Shown: positions 8,468 to 18,288, numbered from the stretch's first letter. The stretch: DNA of 64,000 nt from Citrobacter portucalensis (GCF_002042885.1 NZ_MVFY01000001.1:434001-498000), one strand, 5' to 3'. Translations and numbers: made by a program. Notes: generated by a model from the letters alone, not told the origin.

Positions 8468-9477
8468 TGGGTATCGATTTATCAGTTATCTGGTTTGTAA
8501 TTATCGTCTTCGCCACGCTGATGTATATCGTGATGGACGGTTTTGATCTCGGGATTGGCATTTTATTCCCAGCGATTCAGGACGCTGACGACCGCGATGT
8601 TATGGTCAACAGCGTAGCCCCGGTATGGGACGGCAATGAAACCTGGCTGGTATTGGGCGGAGCCGGATTATTCGGCGCTTTCCCCCTGGCCTATGCGGTG
8701 ATCGTCGATGCGCTGACCATCCCGTTGACCCTGATGCTAATCGGCCTAATTTTTCGCGGCGTCGCGTTCGAGTTTCGCTTCAAAGCCACACCGGCTCACC
8801 GACCATTCTGGGATAAAGCCTTTATCGGCGGTTCAATCCTCGCGACATTCACGCAAGGTGTCGTGGTGGGTGCCGTACTCAACGGGTTTTCCGTTACCGG
8901 ACGCAGCTACAGCGGCGGTCCTTTCGACTGGTTGACCCCGTTCACGTTGTTCTGCGGCGTTGGTCTGGTCGTGGCTTACGCCCTGCTGGGGGCGACATGG
9001 CTGGTGATGAAAAGCGAAAATCCGTTGCAGGATAAAATGCGCAGTGTGGCCAAAAAACTGCTGCTGGCAATGTTGGTTGTGATTGCCATTATCAGCCTGT
9101 GGACACCACTGGCACATAGCGCGATTGCCGAGCGTTGGTTTAGCCTGCCCAACCTTTGGTTCCTGATGCCGGTTCCGCTGCTGGTTGCGCTTATCAGTCT
9201 CTGGCTGTGGCGTTCGCTGGGGCAACATAACTGCCATACACTGCCTTTTGTATTAACGCTGGGGCTGATTTTTCTCGGGTTTAGCGGGCTGGGGATCAGT
9301 ATCTGGCCACATATCATTCCACCGTCTATTACGCTCTGGCAGGCGGCGGCTCCGGCACAAAGTCAGGGCTTTATGTTGGTTGGCGCACTGCTGATTATCC
9401 CGATAATCCTGGGGTACACCTTCTGGAGCTACTACGTTTTCCGCGGGAAAGTTCAACATGGTGAGGGGTATCATTGA
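8467..9477 (+). CDS. cyxB: Cytochrome bd-type quinol oxidase subunit II
   Basis: CydB-family membrane subunit of 336 residues with about eight or nine hydrophobic segments. The hallmark start is IDLSVIWFVIIVFATLMYIV, followed by MDGFDLGIGILFP and then WDGNETWLVLGG, typical of the family. The start overlaps the cyxA stop (TAATG), and its own stop overlaps the start of the next small gene (TGATG), so the three are translated as one coupled unit. Confidence 0.92.
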   Translation: MGIDLSVIWFVIIVFATLMYIVMDGFDLGIGILFPAIQDADDRDVMVNSVAPVWDGNETWLVLGGAGLFGAFPLAYAVIVDALTIPLTLMLIGLIFRGVAFEFRFKATPAHRPFWDKAFIGGSILATFTQGVVVGAVLNGFSVTGRSYSGGPFDWLTPFTLFCGVGLVVAYALLGATWLVMKSENPLQDKMRSVAKKLLLAMLVVIAIISLWTPLAHSAIAERWFSLPNLWFLMPVPLLVALISLWLWRSLGQHNCHTLPFVLTLGLIFLGFSGLGISIWPHIIPPSITLWQAAAPAQSQGFMLVGALLIIPIILGYTFWSYYVFRGKVQHGEGYH

Positions 9478-9602
9478 TGCAACAAACAATCTGGAAACGC
9501 CTGATGTGGCTGGTGATCCTCTGGGGCGGCAGCGTGCTGGCCCTGGCCGCCGTTGGTATGTTCTTTCGTCTCCTGATGACGGCCGCCGGATTTAAGTCCT
9601 GA
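9477..9602 (+). CDS. Small bd-oxidase accessory peptide (DUF2474/CydX-like)
   Basis: A 41-residue gene. It starts at the ATG sharing its A with the cyxB stop and ends TTTAAGTCCTGA. The peptide opens MQQTIWKRLMWLVILWGGSV and has one hydrophobic helix (residues about 10-35) with a basic N-terminus. CIO-type bd operons usually end with such a gene (DUF2474), analogous to CydX, which stabilises the hemes of CydAB. The assignment rests on operon position, overlap, length and the IWKRLMWLVILW pattern. Confidence 0.85.
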   Translation: MQQTIWKRLMWLVILWGGSVLALAAVGMFFRLLMTAAGFKS

Positions 9603-9616
9603 ATCTCGCCCTGATC

Positions 9617-9649
9617 ACACCCGGTCAGCGCGCTGCACTGCCCGGGTGT
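9617..9649 (+). terminator. Hairpin after the cyxAB operon
   Basis: A perfect 8-base stem ACACCCGG/CCGGGTGT encloses a loop that itself contains the self-complementary CAGCGCGCTG. It lacks a T-tract, so it may be an RNA-stabilising hairpin rather than a strong terminator. Confidence 0.45.
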
Positions 9650-9793
9650 TACAAATCCCAACATCGACTAAACAAAAATGTAAAAAACATCGAAATGGCA
9701 AAACAGAGATTGTCATTAACCCGATTAAAATATTGAATAGTCACCGGGCGAAATTATCGCCAATTCCGCAGCTAACGTACCAGAGGGTGCATG

Positions 9794-10024
9794 ATGTTTA
9801 AGAAAGGGTTAACGGTGTTATTGCTGGCCAGCGCGCTTTTTTCCGGTCAACTTTTCGCTACTAATCAGGGACATGAATATCTTCAGGTGCAGGATGCCGA
9901 TCATTTACTACGACACACGGCCGACAGCGATGAACTTCGAGTGACGGCGGAAGAATCCGCCGCCGATCTTCGTGAGCACCATCACTGGCAAAAATCACGC
10001 AAACCAGATACACATCTGAGCTAA
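9794..10024 (+). CDS. yncJ: YncJ, small secreted protein of unknown function
   Basis: A 76-residue protein with a clear Sec signal peptide (FKKGLTVLLLASALFSGQLFA) and a short charged mature part rich in His and Glu (ADSDELRVTAEESAADLREH), as in E. coli YncJ. Two ATGs are adjacent (9791 and 9794); the second matches the known N-terminus. It is convergent with rlhA, with only three bases between the stops. Function is unknown; the mature peptide should be periplasmic. Confidence 0.88.
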   Translation: MFKKGLTVLLLASALFSGQLFATNQGHEYLQVQDADHLLRHTADSDELRVTAEESAADLREHHHWQKSRKPDTHLS

Positions 10025-10027
10025 CGA

Positions 10028-11989
10028 TTAACCTTTGCGCTTTGGCAGTGTCTTCATCAGTTCTTCTGGACTGACCGAAGCCACGACGCTGCCCGGCAAC
10101 GGCATCTTCAGAATGTGATGCTTCATCTTGCCGATTACGTGCATTTCGCACGGTCGGCAATCAAATTTCAGCGTCAGGACTTCATCGCCGTTAACCAGTT
10201 GCATCGGTGTTGCTTTCCAGCTTTTGATGTTACCTTTCGCCTGTTTCGGACACAGGTTAAAGGCGAAACGCAGGCAATGTTTGGTGATCATCACCGGCAC
10301 TTCGCCCTTTTCTTCATGTGCTTCATAGGCTGCATCAATCAACTGAACGCCATAACGGTGATAAAACTCACGCGCTTTTTGATTGTAGACGTTAGCCAGA
10401 AAACTCAAGTGCGTTTGTGGGTAAACCGGCGCTGGCTGAGATACCGGTTTGCGGCTACCGCGCTGATAGCTTTGCAGGCGCGCTGCATCCAGCATATCAA
10501 CGGCTTCACGCCGGAACTGATTTAGTTGACCGTTTGGCACGAACAGCGCGCCCGGCAGATTCACCTGAATATTGCGGGCGTAGTACATCGTCTGACCAAG
10601 TTTTGCCAGTCCGTCCTGTAGGTTACTCAACGCTTTTTCCGCATTGTTCGCTTCCTCAAACTGGCCGTCCAACGTATGGGTGATACTCACGCCCTCTTCA
10701 CTGGTGAGCGTCAGAATCAACTGCTCCTGCCAGCCGCCGAGCTCAATATCGATCGCAACACGGCGTTCGCTGGAAGTTTTTGTTAACGCTTGCTGCCAGT
10801 TATGATCGAGGTTGCGATTCAGCGGATGATGCGGACGCACTTTGTACAGGTCGGCGGGCATTTCATTCGGCCATACCCGATAACGATTGTTCCCCGTTTT
10901 TTCCACGGTGTTGGCGCGGAATCCAACAACCTCACGTTTGATTAACACGTTCAGGCCATCCCCGTTTGCCAGCGGTTCGGTCACTTCAACATCGAGATGA
11001 TCTTTTGCCACCTTCAGGACTTCGCCGACCGGCAAACCGATAAACTTTGGTGAGTCGAATGCACCGATATCCCCTTTACGGGCATTCACAAAATAATCGG
11101 TGCTGCCGCGATGGAAGGTTTTCTCTGTGGATGGGGTAAAGAAATGTTCGGTACGTCCTGCTGATGAACGGGCCAGATCGCCGCGCTCTTCAATAATGGC
11201 GTCGAGCATCTGGCGATAATGCGCGGTAATATTCTTCACATAACTCATGTCCTTATAGCGCCCTTCAATTTTGAAGGAACGCACACCTGCGTCAATCAAC
11301 GCACCCAGGTTGGCGGTCTGATCGTTATCTTTCATCGACAGCAGATGTTTTTCATAGGATACCACGCGCCCCTGATCGTCTTTCAGGGTATACGGCAGAC
11401 GGCAAGCCTGGGAACAGTCGCCGCGGTTAGCGCTGCGTCCGGTTTGTGCATGTGAAATATAACACTGCCCTGAATAGGCAACGCACAGCGCACCGTGAAT
11501 GAAAAACTCAATAGTCGCATCGGTAGCCTGATGGATAGCGTTAATCTGCTCAAGGCTCAGTTCGCGCGCCAGCACAATCTGGGTGAATCCCACATCAGAT
11601 AGAAATTTCGCCTTCTCAACGCTGCGAATATCGCACTGGGTGCTGGCGTGCAGTTCAATCGGGGGAATATCCAGTTCAAGAATCCCCATATCCTGCACGA
11701 TCAGGGCATCAACGCCGGTCTGATACAGATCGGTAATTAACCGTTGTGCGGGCTCCAGCTCATCATCATGCAAGATCGTGTTTAGCGTCACAAAGATTTT
11801 TGCCCCGTAACGATGGGCAAAAGGCACTAATTCGGCAATATCTTTCAGGCTATTACTGGCGTTATGACGCGCGCCAAAACCTGGTCCACCAATGTAAACG
11901 GCGTCTGCGCCGTGCAAAATGGCTTCGCGCGCAATGGCGGTATCCCGAGCCGGGCTTAACAATTCAAGGTGATGAGGCTGCTGGCGCAT
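10028..11989 (-). CDS. rlhA: RlhA, 23S rRNA C2501 5-hydroxycytidine synthase
   Basis: U32-peptidase-like protein formerly called YdcP. In E. coli it hydroxylates C2501 of 23S rRNA. The N-terminal TIM-barrel U32 domain includes LLSPARDTAIAREAI, HGADAVYIGGPGFGAR, and the cysteine-bearing ANRGDCSQACRLPY with FKIEGRYKDMSYV. A C-terminal collagenase-like region contains further cysteines (RFAFNLCPKQ, FDCRPCEM). The frame opens at 12007, but the ATG at 11989 (MRQQPHHLELLSPA) gives the expected 653 residues. Confidence 0.95.
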   Translation of the reverse strand: MRQQPHHLELLSPARDTAIAREAILHGADAVYIGGPGFGARHNASNSLKDIAELVPFAHRYGAKIFVTLNTILHDDELEPAQRLITDLYQTGVDALIVQDMGILELDIPPIELHASTQCDIRSVEKAKFLSDVGFTQIVLARELSLEQINAIHQATDATIEFFIHGALCVAYSGQCYISHAQTGRSANRGDCSQACRLPYTLKDDQGRVVSYEKHLLSMKDNDQTANLGALIDAGVRSFKIEGRYKDMSYVKNITAHYRQMLDAIIEERGDLARSSAGRTEHFFTPSTEKTFHRGSTDYFVNARKGDIGAFDSPKFIGLPVGEVLKVAKDHLDVEVTEPLANGDGLNVLIKREVVGFRANTVEKTGNNRYRVWPNEMPADLYKVRPHHPLNRNLDHNWQQALTKTSSERRVAIDIELGGWQEQLILTLTSEEGVSITHTLDGQFEEANNAEKALSNLQDGLAKLGQTMYYARNIQVNLPGALFVPNGQLNQFRREAVDMLDAARLQSYQRGSRKPVSQPAPVYPQTHLSFLANVYNQKAREFYHRYGVQLIDAAYEAHEEKGEVPVMITKHCLRFAFNLCPKQAKGNIKSWKATPMQLVNGDEVLTLKFDCRPCEMHVIGKMKHHILKMPLPGSVVASVSPEELMKTLPKRKG

Positions 11990-12068
11990 ACAGTTGTTAC
12001 CATCCACAAGCGGTAAAAATGGCGGTTATTGTAGTCACAAGCGCGGCGTTTCGGAATAGTTTTCCCGA

Positions 12069-12605
12069 TTAACCGCGTGGGTAATGGATCAGCGAATGAA
12101 AATGAACCGTTTGCTCGCTACTGTTACGGTAGCTATGTGCCGTATCTCCGGCGAAACGGACACCCTCACCGGATTTAAAGGTGCGCCACTGCCCCTCAAT
12201 ACACATATCCAGCAGGCCACTAATCACCACCACGTGCTCAATTACGCCGGTTTCATGCGGAGTAGATTCACTGAGCGCGCCGGGTGCCAGCAGTATCGAA
12301 AAATGATCGAAGCACAGTTGCGGATCCCACGGGAACAACGGTGTGACGACCATCGCCTGCTGCTGGGGATCGAATGTTAGCGTGCCGTCTGACTCTGGTG
12401 GTGAAATAAAGGTTGAAAATGGGACGTTCAGTCCGGTGGCAATTTTCCACAATGTCGCCACCGTTGGACTGGATTCGTTGCGCTCAATCTGCCCCAGCAT
12501 CGCTTTTGAGACGCCAGTTTCCTCCGCCAGACGCGAAAGGCTCCATTCACGCTGGTGACGTAGCGTCTTGAGCGTTGTGGCCAGATAGTGGGTTATGTTG
12601 TCCAT
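12069..12605 (-). CDS. sutR: SutR (YdcN), XRE-cupin regulator
   Basis: A 178-residue transcription factor with an N-terminal helix-turn-helix (WSLSRLAEETGVSKAMLGQIERNES, about residues 18-42) and a C-terminal cupin barrel (HVVVISG..., GEGVRFAGDTAHSYRN). In E. coli SutR affects sulfur-utilisation genes. The start at 12605 (MDNITHYLATTLKTLR) matches the family; the frame extends 21 codons further with no support. It is divergent from ydcO, with 105 bases between starts, so it may control that gene. Confidence 0.93.
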   Translation of the reverse strand: MDNITHYLATTLKTLRHQREWSLSRLAEETGVSKAMLGQIERNESSPTVATLWKIATGLNVPFSTFISPPESDGTLTFDPQQQAMVVTPLFPWDPQLCFDHFSILLAPGALSESTPHETGVIEHVVVISGLLDMCIEGQWRTFKSGEGVRFAGDTAHSYRNSSEQTVHFHSLIHYPRG

Positions 12606-12710
12606 TTTTCTCCTTCGTCGCTCTCCTTTCTCAGGGCTACAGCTTAGCACTTGTACGCTATAACGCACAGTGTTACAGTGACTGACCGTTATAACGCACG
12701 CGGAGTTGCT

Positions 12711-13877
12711 ATGCGCACATTTTCCATCCCCCTGCCTACAGTTTTGTCGGGTTTTGTGGCGGTCCTGGTCGGCTACGCCAGTTCAGCGGCCATTATCTGG
12801 CAAGCGGCGCTCGCCGCAGGTGCGACGACCGGACAAATCGCAGGCTGGATGACCGCACTAGGGCTAGCAATGGGGGTCAGTACGCTGGCGCTGACATTGT
12901 GGTATCGCGCCCCTGTACTTACCGCATGGTCAACGCCTGGTGCCGCGCTGCTGGTGACGGGCCTGCAAGGGGTATCGATTCAGGATGCTATCGGTGTTTT
13001 TATCGTAGCTAATGCATTGATTGTGCTGTGCGGTATAACCGGGCTGTTTGCCCGCCTGATGAAAATTATTCCCCACTCGCTGGCATCGGCCATGCTGGCC
13101 GGGATCTTGCTGCGTTTTGGTTTGCAGGCGTTCAATAGCCTGAACAGTGAGCTTATCTTGTGCGGCAGCATGCTGCTGGCGTGGTTGGTACTAAAAGTAA
13201 TCGCCCCACGGAATGCCGTTATCGCCGCAATGTTGGTAGGTATAGCCATCGCCCTGGTTAAAGGTGACATTGTCACCGATGGTGTTAATCTGTCACCGGT
13301 GTTGCCAGCGTTTATTGCACCACACTTTTCATTAGCCCACAGTATCAGTATTGCGCTACCGCTGTTTCTGGTCACTATGGCTTCGCAAAATGCCCCCGGT
13401 ATTGCGACCATGAAAGCATCGGGATATTCGTTACCCGTTTCACCCCTGATTGTTTTTACGGGTCTGTTGGCACTGCTATTTTCGCCGTTTGGCGTCTATT
13501 CCATCTGCATCGCCGCCATAACCGCAGCAATTTGCCAAAGCCCCGAAGCCCATCCAGATGTAAATCGACGCTGGCTCGCCGCAGCCGCAGCGGGTGTCTT
13601 TTACATTCTGGCTGGGGTGTTTGGCGGTTCGGTCACAGGACTGATGGCAGCCCTGCCCGTAAGCTGGATCCAGATGCTTGCTGGTCTGGCATTACTCGGC
13701 ACGATTAGCGGTAGTTTATTTCAAGCCTTACATAATGAAGCAGAACGCGATGCGGCCATCGTGACTTTTCTGGTTACGGCCAGTGGTCTGACGGTATTTG
13801 GTGTTGGGTCTGCATTCTGGGGGCTGATCGTAGGCGGTATCTGCTACTCAGTGTTGACGTTATTTCGCCGCGCGTAA
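12711..13877 (+). CDS. ydcO: YdcO, BenE-family transporter
   Basis: Inner-membrane protein of the BenE (benzoate/proton symporter) family, 388 residues with about 11-12 hydrophobic segments. Family motifs include STPGAALLVTG near residue 75 and MASQNAPGIATMKASGY near 225. The start ATG at 12711 gives MRTFSIPLPT as in E. coli. The longer frame from 12651 would run into the divergent sutR promoter. The substrate of YdcO is not established. Its last 18 bases overlap the end of the convergent AraC-type regulator gene. Confidence 0.93.
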   Translation: MRTFSIPLPTVLSGFVAVLVGYASSAAIIWQAALAAGATTGQIAGWMTALGLAMGVSTLALTLWYRAPVLTAWSTPGAALLVTGLQGVSIQDAIGVFIVANALIVLCGITGLFARLMKIIPHSLASAMLAGILLRFGLQAFNSLNSELILCGSMLLAWLVLKVIAPRNAVIAAMLVGIAIALVKGDIVTDGVNLSPVLPAFIAPHFSLAHSISIALPLFLVTMASQNAPGIATMKASGYSLPVSPLIVFTGLLALLFSPFGVYSICIAAITAAICQSPEAHPDVNRRWLAAAAAGVFYILAGVFGGSVTGLMAALPVSWIQMLAGLALLGTISGSLFQALHNEAERDAAIVTFLVTASGLTVFGVGSAFWGLIVGGICYSVLTLFRRA

Positions 13878-14729
13878 CTGCGTTGGCGTTTTACCCGTCA
13901 CTTGTTTAAACCGGTTACTGAAATGGCTCGCCGAACTGAACCCGCAGGCCATTGCAATATCCGACAGGCTGCGTGATGAATAACAGACCAGTTGCTGCGC
14001 CAGCGCCATACGGCGTTGCATGACGTACTGATGAGGCGCCATATTCATCGACTGGCGAAACATTCTGGCAAAATGGAATTCACTTAGCGCTGCTTCACCT
14101 GCCAGATCGCTCAACGTTATGGGATACGCCAGATGTGCTTCAATATAGGCCAGCACGTTGCGCAATGTGGCAGGCGCAAGCCCTCCGGTGACGACGGGAA
14201 GTCGCCATTGCACATTGCTGTAATGCTGGATCAGATGCGTTAACAGTAGTGAAGATGCTGCGCTAAGCGTGAGGTGATTGGCCGGTTGCTGCCAGTCGTT
14301 ACCAAGCAAAAACTGACGGTAAACCGCCGTGATCCCCGGGTCACTGCCAAACGTATGCTCGTCCAGCGTGAAACTATAGGGGCTTTTGTCCCAAACTTTT
14401 TCACCCACTTCGCGCAAATGGGCGTCTGTACAATAGAGATGAACAAAGGAAAGATCGTCACGAATATCCCAACTGGACTCACTCTCCTTCGGCATCAGGC
14501 AAAAACGGTCTGGTCCCCCGCCATTCTTCCAGCCTCCCGCCGTCTTGTGGTAACTCTCGTAACCATCTGCGATGTATAAACTGAGCGTATGGTGATCGCA
14601 ATATTGGGTGATGGTATCGCGTTTGTTCGACCAGGCCGCCAGTTGGATCCCTGAATGTAACGCAACCGATTCATGCAGCACGGCATTATGTTTGCGCAAG
14701 TTTTCAAAGGCACCGTAGGGCTGAGACAT
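13860..14729 (-). CDS. AraC-family transcriptional regulator
   Basis: A 289-residue regulator with an N-terminal AraC-type ligand domain and a C-terminal double helix-turn-helix (about residues 190-287). The signature region is LSDLAGEAALSEFHFARMF, then SDIAMACGFSSASHFSNRFK and GKTPTQLR. It is divergent from an EamA exporter gene, with 185 bases between starts, so it probably controls that gene. I know no counterpart at this place in E. coli K-12. The ribosome binding site is weak. Confidence 0.88.
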   Translation of the reverse strand: MSQPYGAFENLRKHNAVLHESVALHSGIQLAAWSNKRDTITQYCDHHTLSLYIADGYESYHKTAGGWKNGGGPDRFCLMPKESESSWDIRDDLSFVHLYCTDAHLREVGEKVWDKSPYSFTLDEHTFGSDPGITAVYRQFLLGNDWQQPANHLTLSAASSLLLTHLIQHYSNVQWRLPVVTGGLAPATLRNVLAYIEAHLAYPITLSDLAGEAALSEFHFARMFRQSMNMAPHQYVMQRRMALAQQLVCYSSRSLSDIAMACGFSSASHFSNRFKQVTGKTPTQLRAAK

Positions 14730-14914
14730 ACCATCACATTCAAAAATAAGTTAGCAGGCTTTCAGTCTATATCAGCTACATATCGTTAACAGCTGCCTTT
14801 TCACTATTACGCAAAAAAAAGCGCAAGATTTTGCAAGTCCACCGCAAGCCGATGAAAGTCTCCTGCATTCCGTCGTGACACAGTGTAAGTCTGACGACAA
14901 AAAGAGAGAGTTGT

Positions 14915-15823
14915 ATGAACGCACTGTTGTACTGCCTGGTGGTGGTTATTTGGGGAACGACATGGATTGCGATTTATTTGCAGCAAGGTCCGGTTTCTGC
15001 ACCGGTTTCTATCTTTTGGCGCTTCGCCGTTGCCAGCTCGGTGATGATAGTGGTCCTGTTGCTAAGCGGTAAATTACGCAAACTGTCTGGTCGCGATCAT
15101 CTGTTTTGTCTGTTACAGGGCGGATGCGTTTTTTGCTTCAACTTCTGGTGTTTTTATACGGCTGCGGCGTGGATTAATACCGGCCTGGAGTCGGTGATTT
15201 TCTCGATGGCCGTCCTGTTCAATGCAGTCAATAGCTTCATCTTTTTTGGGCAAAAACCACCGCTGCGCTTCTATATTGCAGCCGGTCTGGGAGTGACTGG
15301 CATCGTCACCTTATTCTGGCAAGATTTGCTCAACAGCGGGTTTAATCATTCACTGTTACTGGGCATCGGTTTGAGCGCTCTGGGAACCTTCGGCTTCTCA
15401 CTGGGCAATATGATCAGTCTGCGTCACCAGAAAAAAGGGTTAGAAGTGTTAACGACCAACAGCTGGGCCATGCTGTACGGCACATTGCTGATCGCGGCCA
15501 TTGCGCTGGTACGCGGCGACAACTTCACGCCACAGTGGACATTCAGCTATCTTAGCGCGCTGTTATATCTGGCTATTTTCGGCTCAGTGATTGCCTTTGG
15601 CGCTTATTTCACGCTGGTAGGTCGCATTGGTCCCAGTAAGGCGGCATACAGCACGCTGCTGTTCCCTCTGGTGGCGCTGACGCTGTCAACATTGTATGAA
15701 GGATACATCTGGCAAGTTAATGCGATTGCCGGATTGGTGTTGATTTTACTGGGTAACCTGGTGATGTTTGCCAGGCCGGAAGCGCTGATGGGTAAACTAT
15801 TCTATCGTCGTCGCGTGGCATAA
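14915..15823 (+). CDS. EamA/DMT-family transporter
   Basis: Drug/metabolite transporter superfamily protein of 302 residues with ten hydrophobic segments in two EamA repeats (about 1-135 and 145-285). The N-terminal WGTTWIAI motif is typical. The start is supported by AGAGAGAG upstream. It is divergent from the AraC-type regulator and separated from ydcL by a shared terminator. Amino-acid or metabolite export is likely for the family; the substrate is unknown. Confidence 0.88.
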   Translation: MNALLYCLVVVIWGTTWIAIYLQQGPVSAPVSIFWRFAVASSVMIVVLLLSGKLRKLSGRDHLFCLLQGGCVFCFNFWCFYTAAAWINTGLESVIFSMAVLFNAVNSFIFFGQKPPLRFYIAAGLGVTGIVTLFWQDLLNSGFNHSLLLGIGLSALGTFGFSLGNMISLRHQKKGLEVLTTNSWAMLYGTLLIAAIALVRGDNFTPQWTFSYLSALLYLAIFGSVIAFGAYFTLVGRIGPSKAAYSTLLFPLVALTLSTLYEGYIWQVNAIAGLVLILLGNLVMFARPEALMGKLFYRRRVA

Positions 15824-15826
15824 AAT

Positions 15827-15852
15827 AACGCACCATCCTGAGATGGTGCGTT
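15827..15852. terminator. Bidirectional terminator between EamA gene and ydcL
   Basis: A perfect 10-base stem AACGCACCAT/ATGGTGCGTT with loop CCTGAG. A TTTTTATT run follows on the plus strand and ATTTTA on the minus strand, so it can stop transcription from both convergent genes. Confidence 0.85.
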
Positions 15853-15860
15853 CATCATTT

Positions 15861-16535
15861 TTATTGTGGTTTTTTGTTCACATCAAACATGGAAGCATCG
15901 GTTGCCATGTCATCAACAACTTTCTTCAACGTTTCGAACGCCATCGGCGTACTTTCGTTGTTCAGGTCTTTACCTTCACCCTTACGTACAACTTTAATCA
16001 CCGGTTTATTGGTCGCTGCATCAATCAACTCACCCTCGAAATAGAGGTTGGTATCCATGGTACGGTGACCCGTCGCCATTTGCGTTCCCGCAACCAGCAG
16101 TGCAACCGGGACCACTTCATAGAACTGCAGTCCTTCTTTGCTGGTCGCAACACCGGTAATCGCTCCGCGGAAAATCAGGCTACGTGGCCCTGGGGTTGTA
16201 ACCAGAGGTTTACGCTGACCGATCGCCGTTTTCAACTTCGTATTGGTATAGGTCAGTAATTGATCAAGAACCTGCTGCCCTACCTGTGTAGTAGGTTTAG
16301 GAACCGGATAATACGTTACCGGGTTATACACGATGTTGTCATATTTGGATTCGTTGTAGCTCGGATCAACCCAACGGAGTACCGTTTGTCCCGATGCTGA
16401 TTTTGTTTCCTTCAGATCAGAGTAATTTTTTAAAAACCCAGAATATTTATCCGGCTCGGTCACTTTTGACGCACAGCCGGATAATGCCAACAAGCCAGTA
16501 AGCACTGCAACTTTAAATAAAGTTTGAGTACGCAT
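15861..16535 (-). CDS. ydcL: YdcL, DUF3313 lipoprotein
   Basis: A 224-residue lipoprotein with a lipobox LALSGC, the acylated cysteine being residue 21. The residue at +2 is Ala, which favours outer-membrane sorting. The mature part is the DUF3313 domain. Sequence and position next to tehB match E. coli YdcL (222 residues). Function unknown. Confidence 0.93.
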   Translation of the reverse strand: MRTQTLFKVAVLTGLLALSGCASKVTEPDKYSGFLKNYSDLKETKSASGQTVLRWVDPSYNESKYDNIVYNPVTYYPVPKPTTQVGQQVLDQLLTYTNTKLKTAIGQRKPLVTTPGPRSLIFRGAITGVATSKEGLQFYEVVPVALLVAGTQMATGHRTMDTNLYFEGELIDAATNKPVIKVVRKGEGKDLNNESTPMAFETLKKVVDDMATDASMFDVNKKPQ

Positions 16536-16634
16536 GAAACGATCCCTTTAGTTTTCGCAATGATGCCTAAAAAGGATAGCAAAACAGTTTCATTTTGGAT
16601 GTACTAAAAATGGTAAGCACCGCACAATTTTATC

Positions 16635-16667
16635 TCTGCGCTCAGCACAAAAAATGCTGAACGCAGA
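16635..16667 (-). terminator. Hairpin downstream of tehB
   Basis: An interrupted stem TCTGCG..CAGCA/TGCTG..CGCAGA with an A/T-rich loop lies 24 bases after the tehB stop. An AT-rich run follows on the minus strand. It is a moderate-quality terminator. Confidence 0.5.
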
Positions 16668-16690
16668 AAGAGTTAACCCAAACGGGAGGT

Positions 16691-17287
16691 TCAGGAAGTT
16701 TTGCGTGCCAGCATGGTGGCAAAGCGCAGTTTAATTCGATTACCGTTTTCATCTGTACGATGAAGTTCACCTACGTCTTCGTTATATTTCAGCAGATCCC
16801 ACCCACTGTAATAGTTGCGTAATTCTCCGGTTTTAAACGCGAACGGAAAACCAACGGTGCACGGAAAATCATCAGTATCCATCGCTGCGACGATTAAGTT
16901 ATATCCACCCGGTTTAGTACAACGTTGCATATTCTCAATAAGGCCAGGGATTGTTTTGGCTTCAAGAAACATCAGCACAACGGTAGATAGAATAAAATCG
17001 TATTCACCCTCAAAACGTAACGCATTAAGGTCAGCGACCTTCGCGTTCAGGTTGGTCAGCCCCTCAGCCGCTTTGATGCGCTCAAGGTTAGCGATGCTCA
17101 TGGGGTTTTTATCCCATGCAGTAACGTCATAGCCGTTTGCCGCCAGGTACAGGCTGTTTCGGCCGTTACCGCAGCCCAGATCTAACGTTTTACCTGGTGC
17201 AACCACTTTTGCCGCTTCAACGACATCGGAATGCGTACGGGTTAAATCATATTTTTCAGTAAAGTAGTTTTCGTCGCAAAGGGTCAT
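16691..17287 (-). CDS. tehB: TehB, tellurite methyltransferase
   Basis: SAM-dependent methyltransferase of 198 residues, the usual length. Motif I is [15 protein letters not shown] near residue 36, followed by the acidic residue in [17 protein letters not shown] is the post-I region. It methylates tellurite and probably other oxyanions in E. coli. The start ATG shares one base with the tehA stop (TAATG), so the pair is translationally coupled. Confidence 0.95.
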   Translation of the reverse strand: MTLCDENYFTEKYDLTRTHSDVVEAAKVVAPGKTLDLGCGNGRNSLYLAANGYDVTAWDKNPMSIANLERIKAAEGLTNLNAKVADLNALRFEGEYDFILSTVVLMFLEAKTIPGLIENMQRCTKPGGYNLIVAAMDTDDFPCTVGFPFAFKTGELRNYYSGWDLLKYNEDVGELHRTDENGNRIKLRFATMLARKTS

Positions 17288-18288
17288 TATTTATCCTCAG
17301 ATTTCAGTAATGCAGCACGCTCCGTGCGGATGAGCAGTTTCCCCTGCATCAGCAATGCAAACGTACGTATCAGTAATAATGCAATGATAAAATTGGTAAA
17401 AATAAACAGTGGGATAGACAGCGTATGAAAAAATCCTGATTCACTGCCGTGTCCAAGATGCAATCCCGTTGTCGCCAACGCAGACACGCCAAACGAGAAG
17501 CTCCAGAATGACGCATTAAATGGCTGTGACAAATACCACGGCATAAGGCGTAGCATGAACAGAAGTTGCAGCAGACCATAACCAAATAGCATTTTAGCTA
17601 ACGTATCCCCCTCGCCACCGTTGACGCTAAGCCAGGCGCTACAGGCGACCAGCGCGGGTGCCAACTGTATACCAAGTGAAGTACGTAAAACCGTCGGTAG
17701 TTCACCGCAGCTACGTAAACGCTGCAGAATCACCGGCTCCAGGCTGAGCCATGAAAATACCCCGGCGCCCAAAAACACCAATCCGGCATCGTTGAACCCA
17801 AGTGCACCACAGGCCATGGCGCTGATAAAGTTATTGGCAACGGTTGGCAGATACAGACCCGGCGTGGTGGCCTCTTCCGGATGCTCCCCACGCCACAGCC
17901 CTGCCGTTTGCCAGGCGGCGTATGAGAGCTGTATCACCACACCAATGCTGAACAATCCTAACGCCAGCGGTCGATACCACGGTACAAAACCAATCGCGAC
18001 CAGCATCGTTGTTGCTGGAAACAGACTGACAAAACTGCTCATCACCGGATGACGAATCTCCGCCAGTACGCTGTGCGGAAAACGTAGTAAGCGATTCACA
18101 AATGCCAGCGTCAGCAATCCCCAGATGACCATCGCAAGGATGACTAAGCCATCACCAATCCAGTGGCTCACCGGCCACACCTGGCTGGCGTAACGCCACG
18201 CAAATCCCATCCCAATTGTACCCAGTACCATGCCAAAATAACCGGCCGGAAGATTGAGGACCCGTTCACTCTGTTTGTTCTTACTCAT
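17287..18288 (-). CDS. tehA: TehA, tellurite-resistance/SLAC1-family channel
   Basis: Inner-membrane protein of the TDT/SLAC1 family, 333 residues with ten hydrophobic segments. [22 protein letters not shown] at the N-terminus matches E. coli TehA. Structural work on the H. influenzae homologue showed an anion-channel fold. It is first gene of the tehAB pair and overlaps tehB by one base. ydcK starts divergently 113 bases away. Confidence 0.95.
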   Translation of the reverse strand: MSKNKQSERVLNLPAGYFGMVLGTIGMGFAWRYASQVWPVSHWIGDGLVILAMVIWGLLTLAFVNRLLRFPHSVLAEIRHPVMSSFVSLFPATTMLVAIGFVPWYRPLALGLFSIGVVIQLSYAAWQTAGLWRGEHPEEATTPGLYLPTVANNFISAMACGALGFNDAGLVFLGAGVFSWLSLEPVILQRLRSCGELPTVLRTSLGIQLAPALVACSAWLSVNGGEGDTLAKMLFGYGLLQLLFMLRLMPWYLSQPFNASFWSFSFGVSALATTGLHLGHGSESGFFHTLSIPLFIFTNFIIALLLIRTFALLMQGKLLIRTERAALLKSEDK

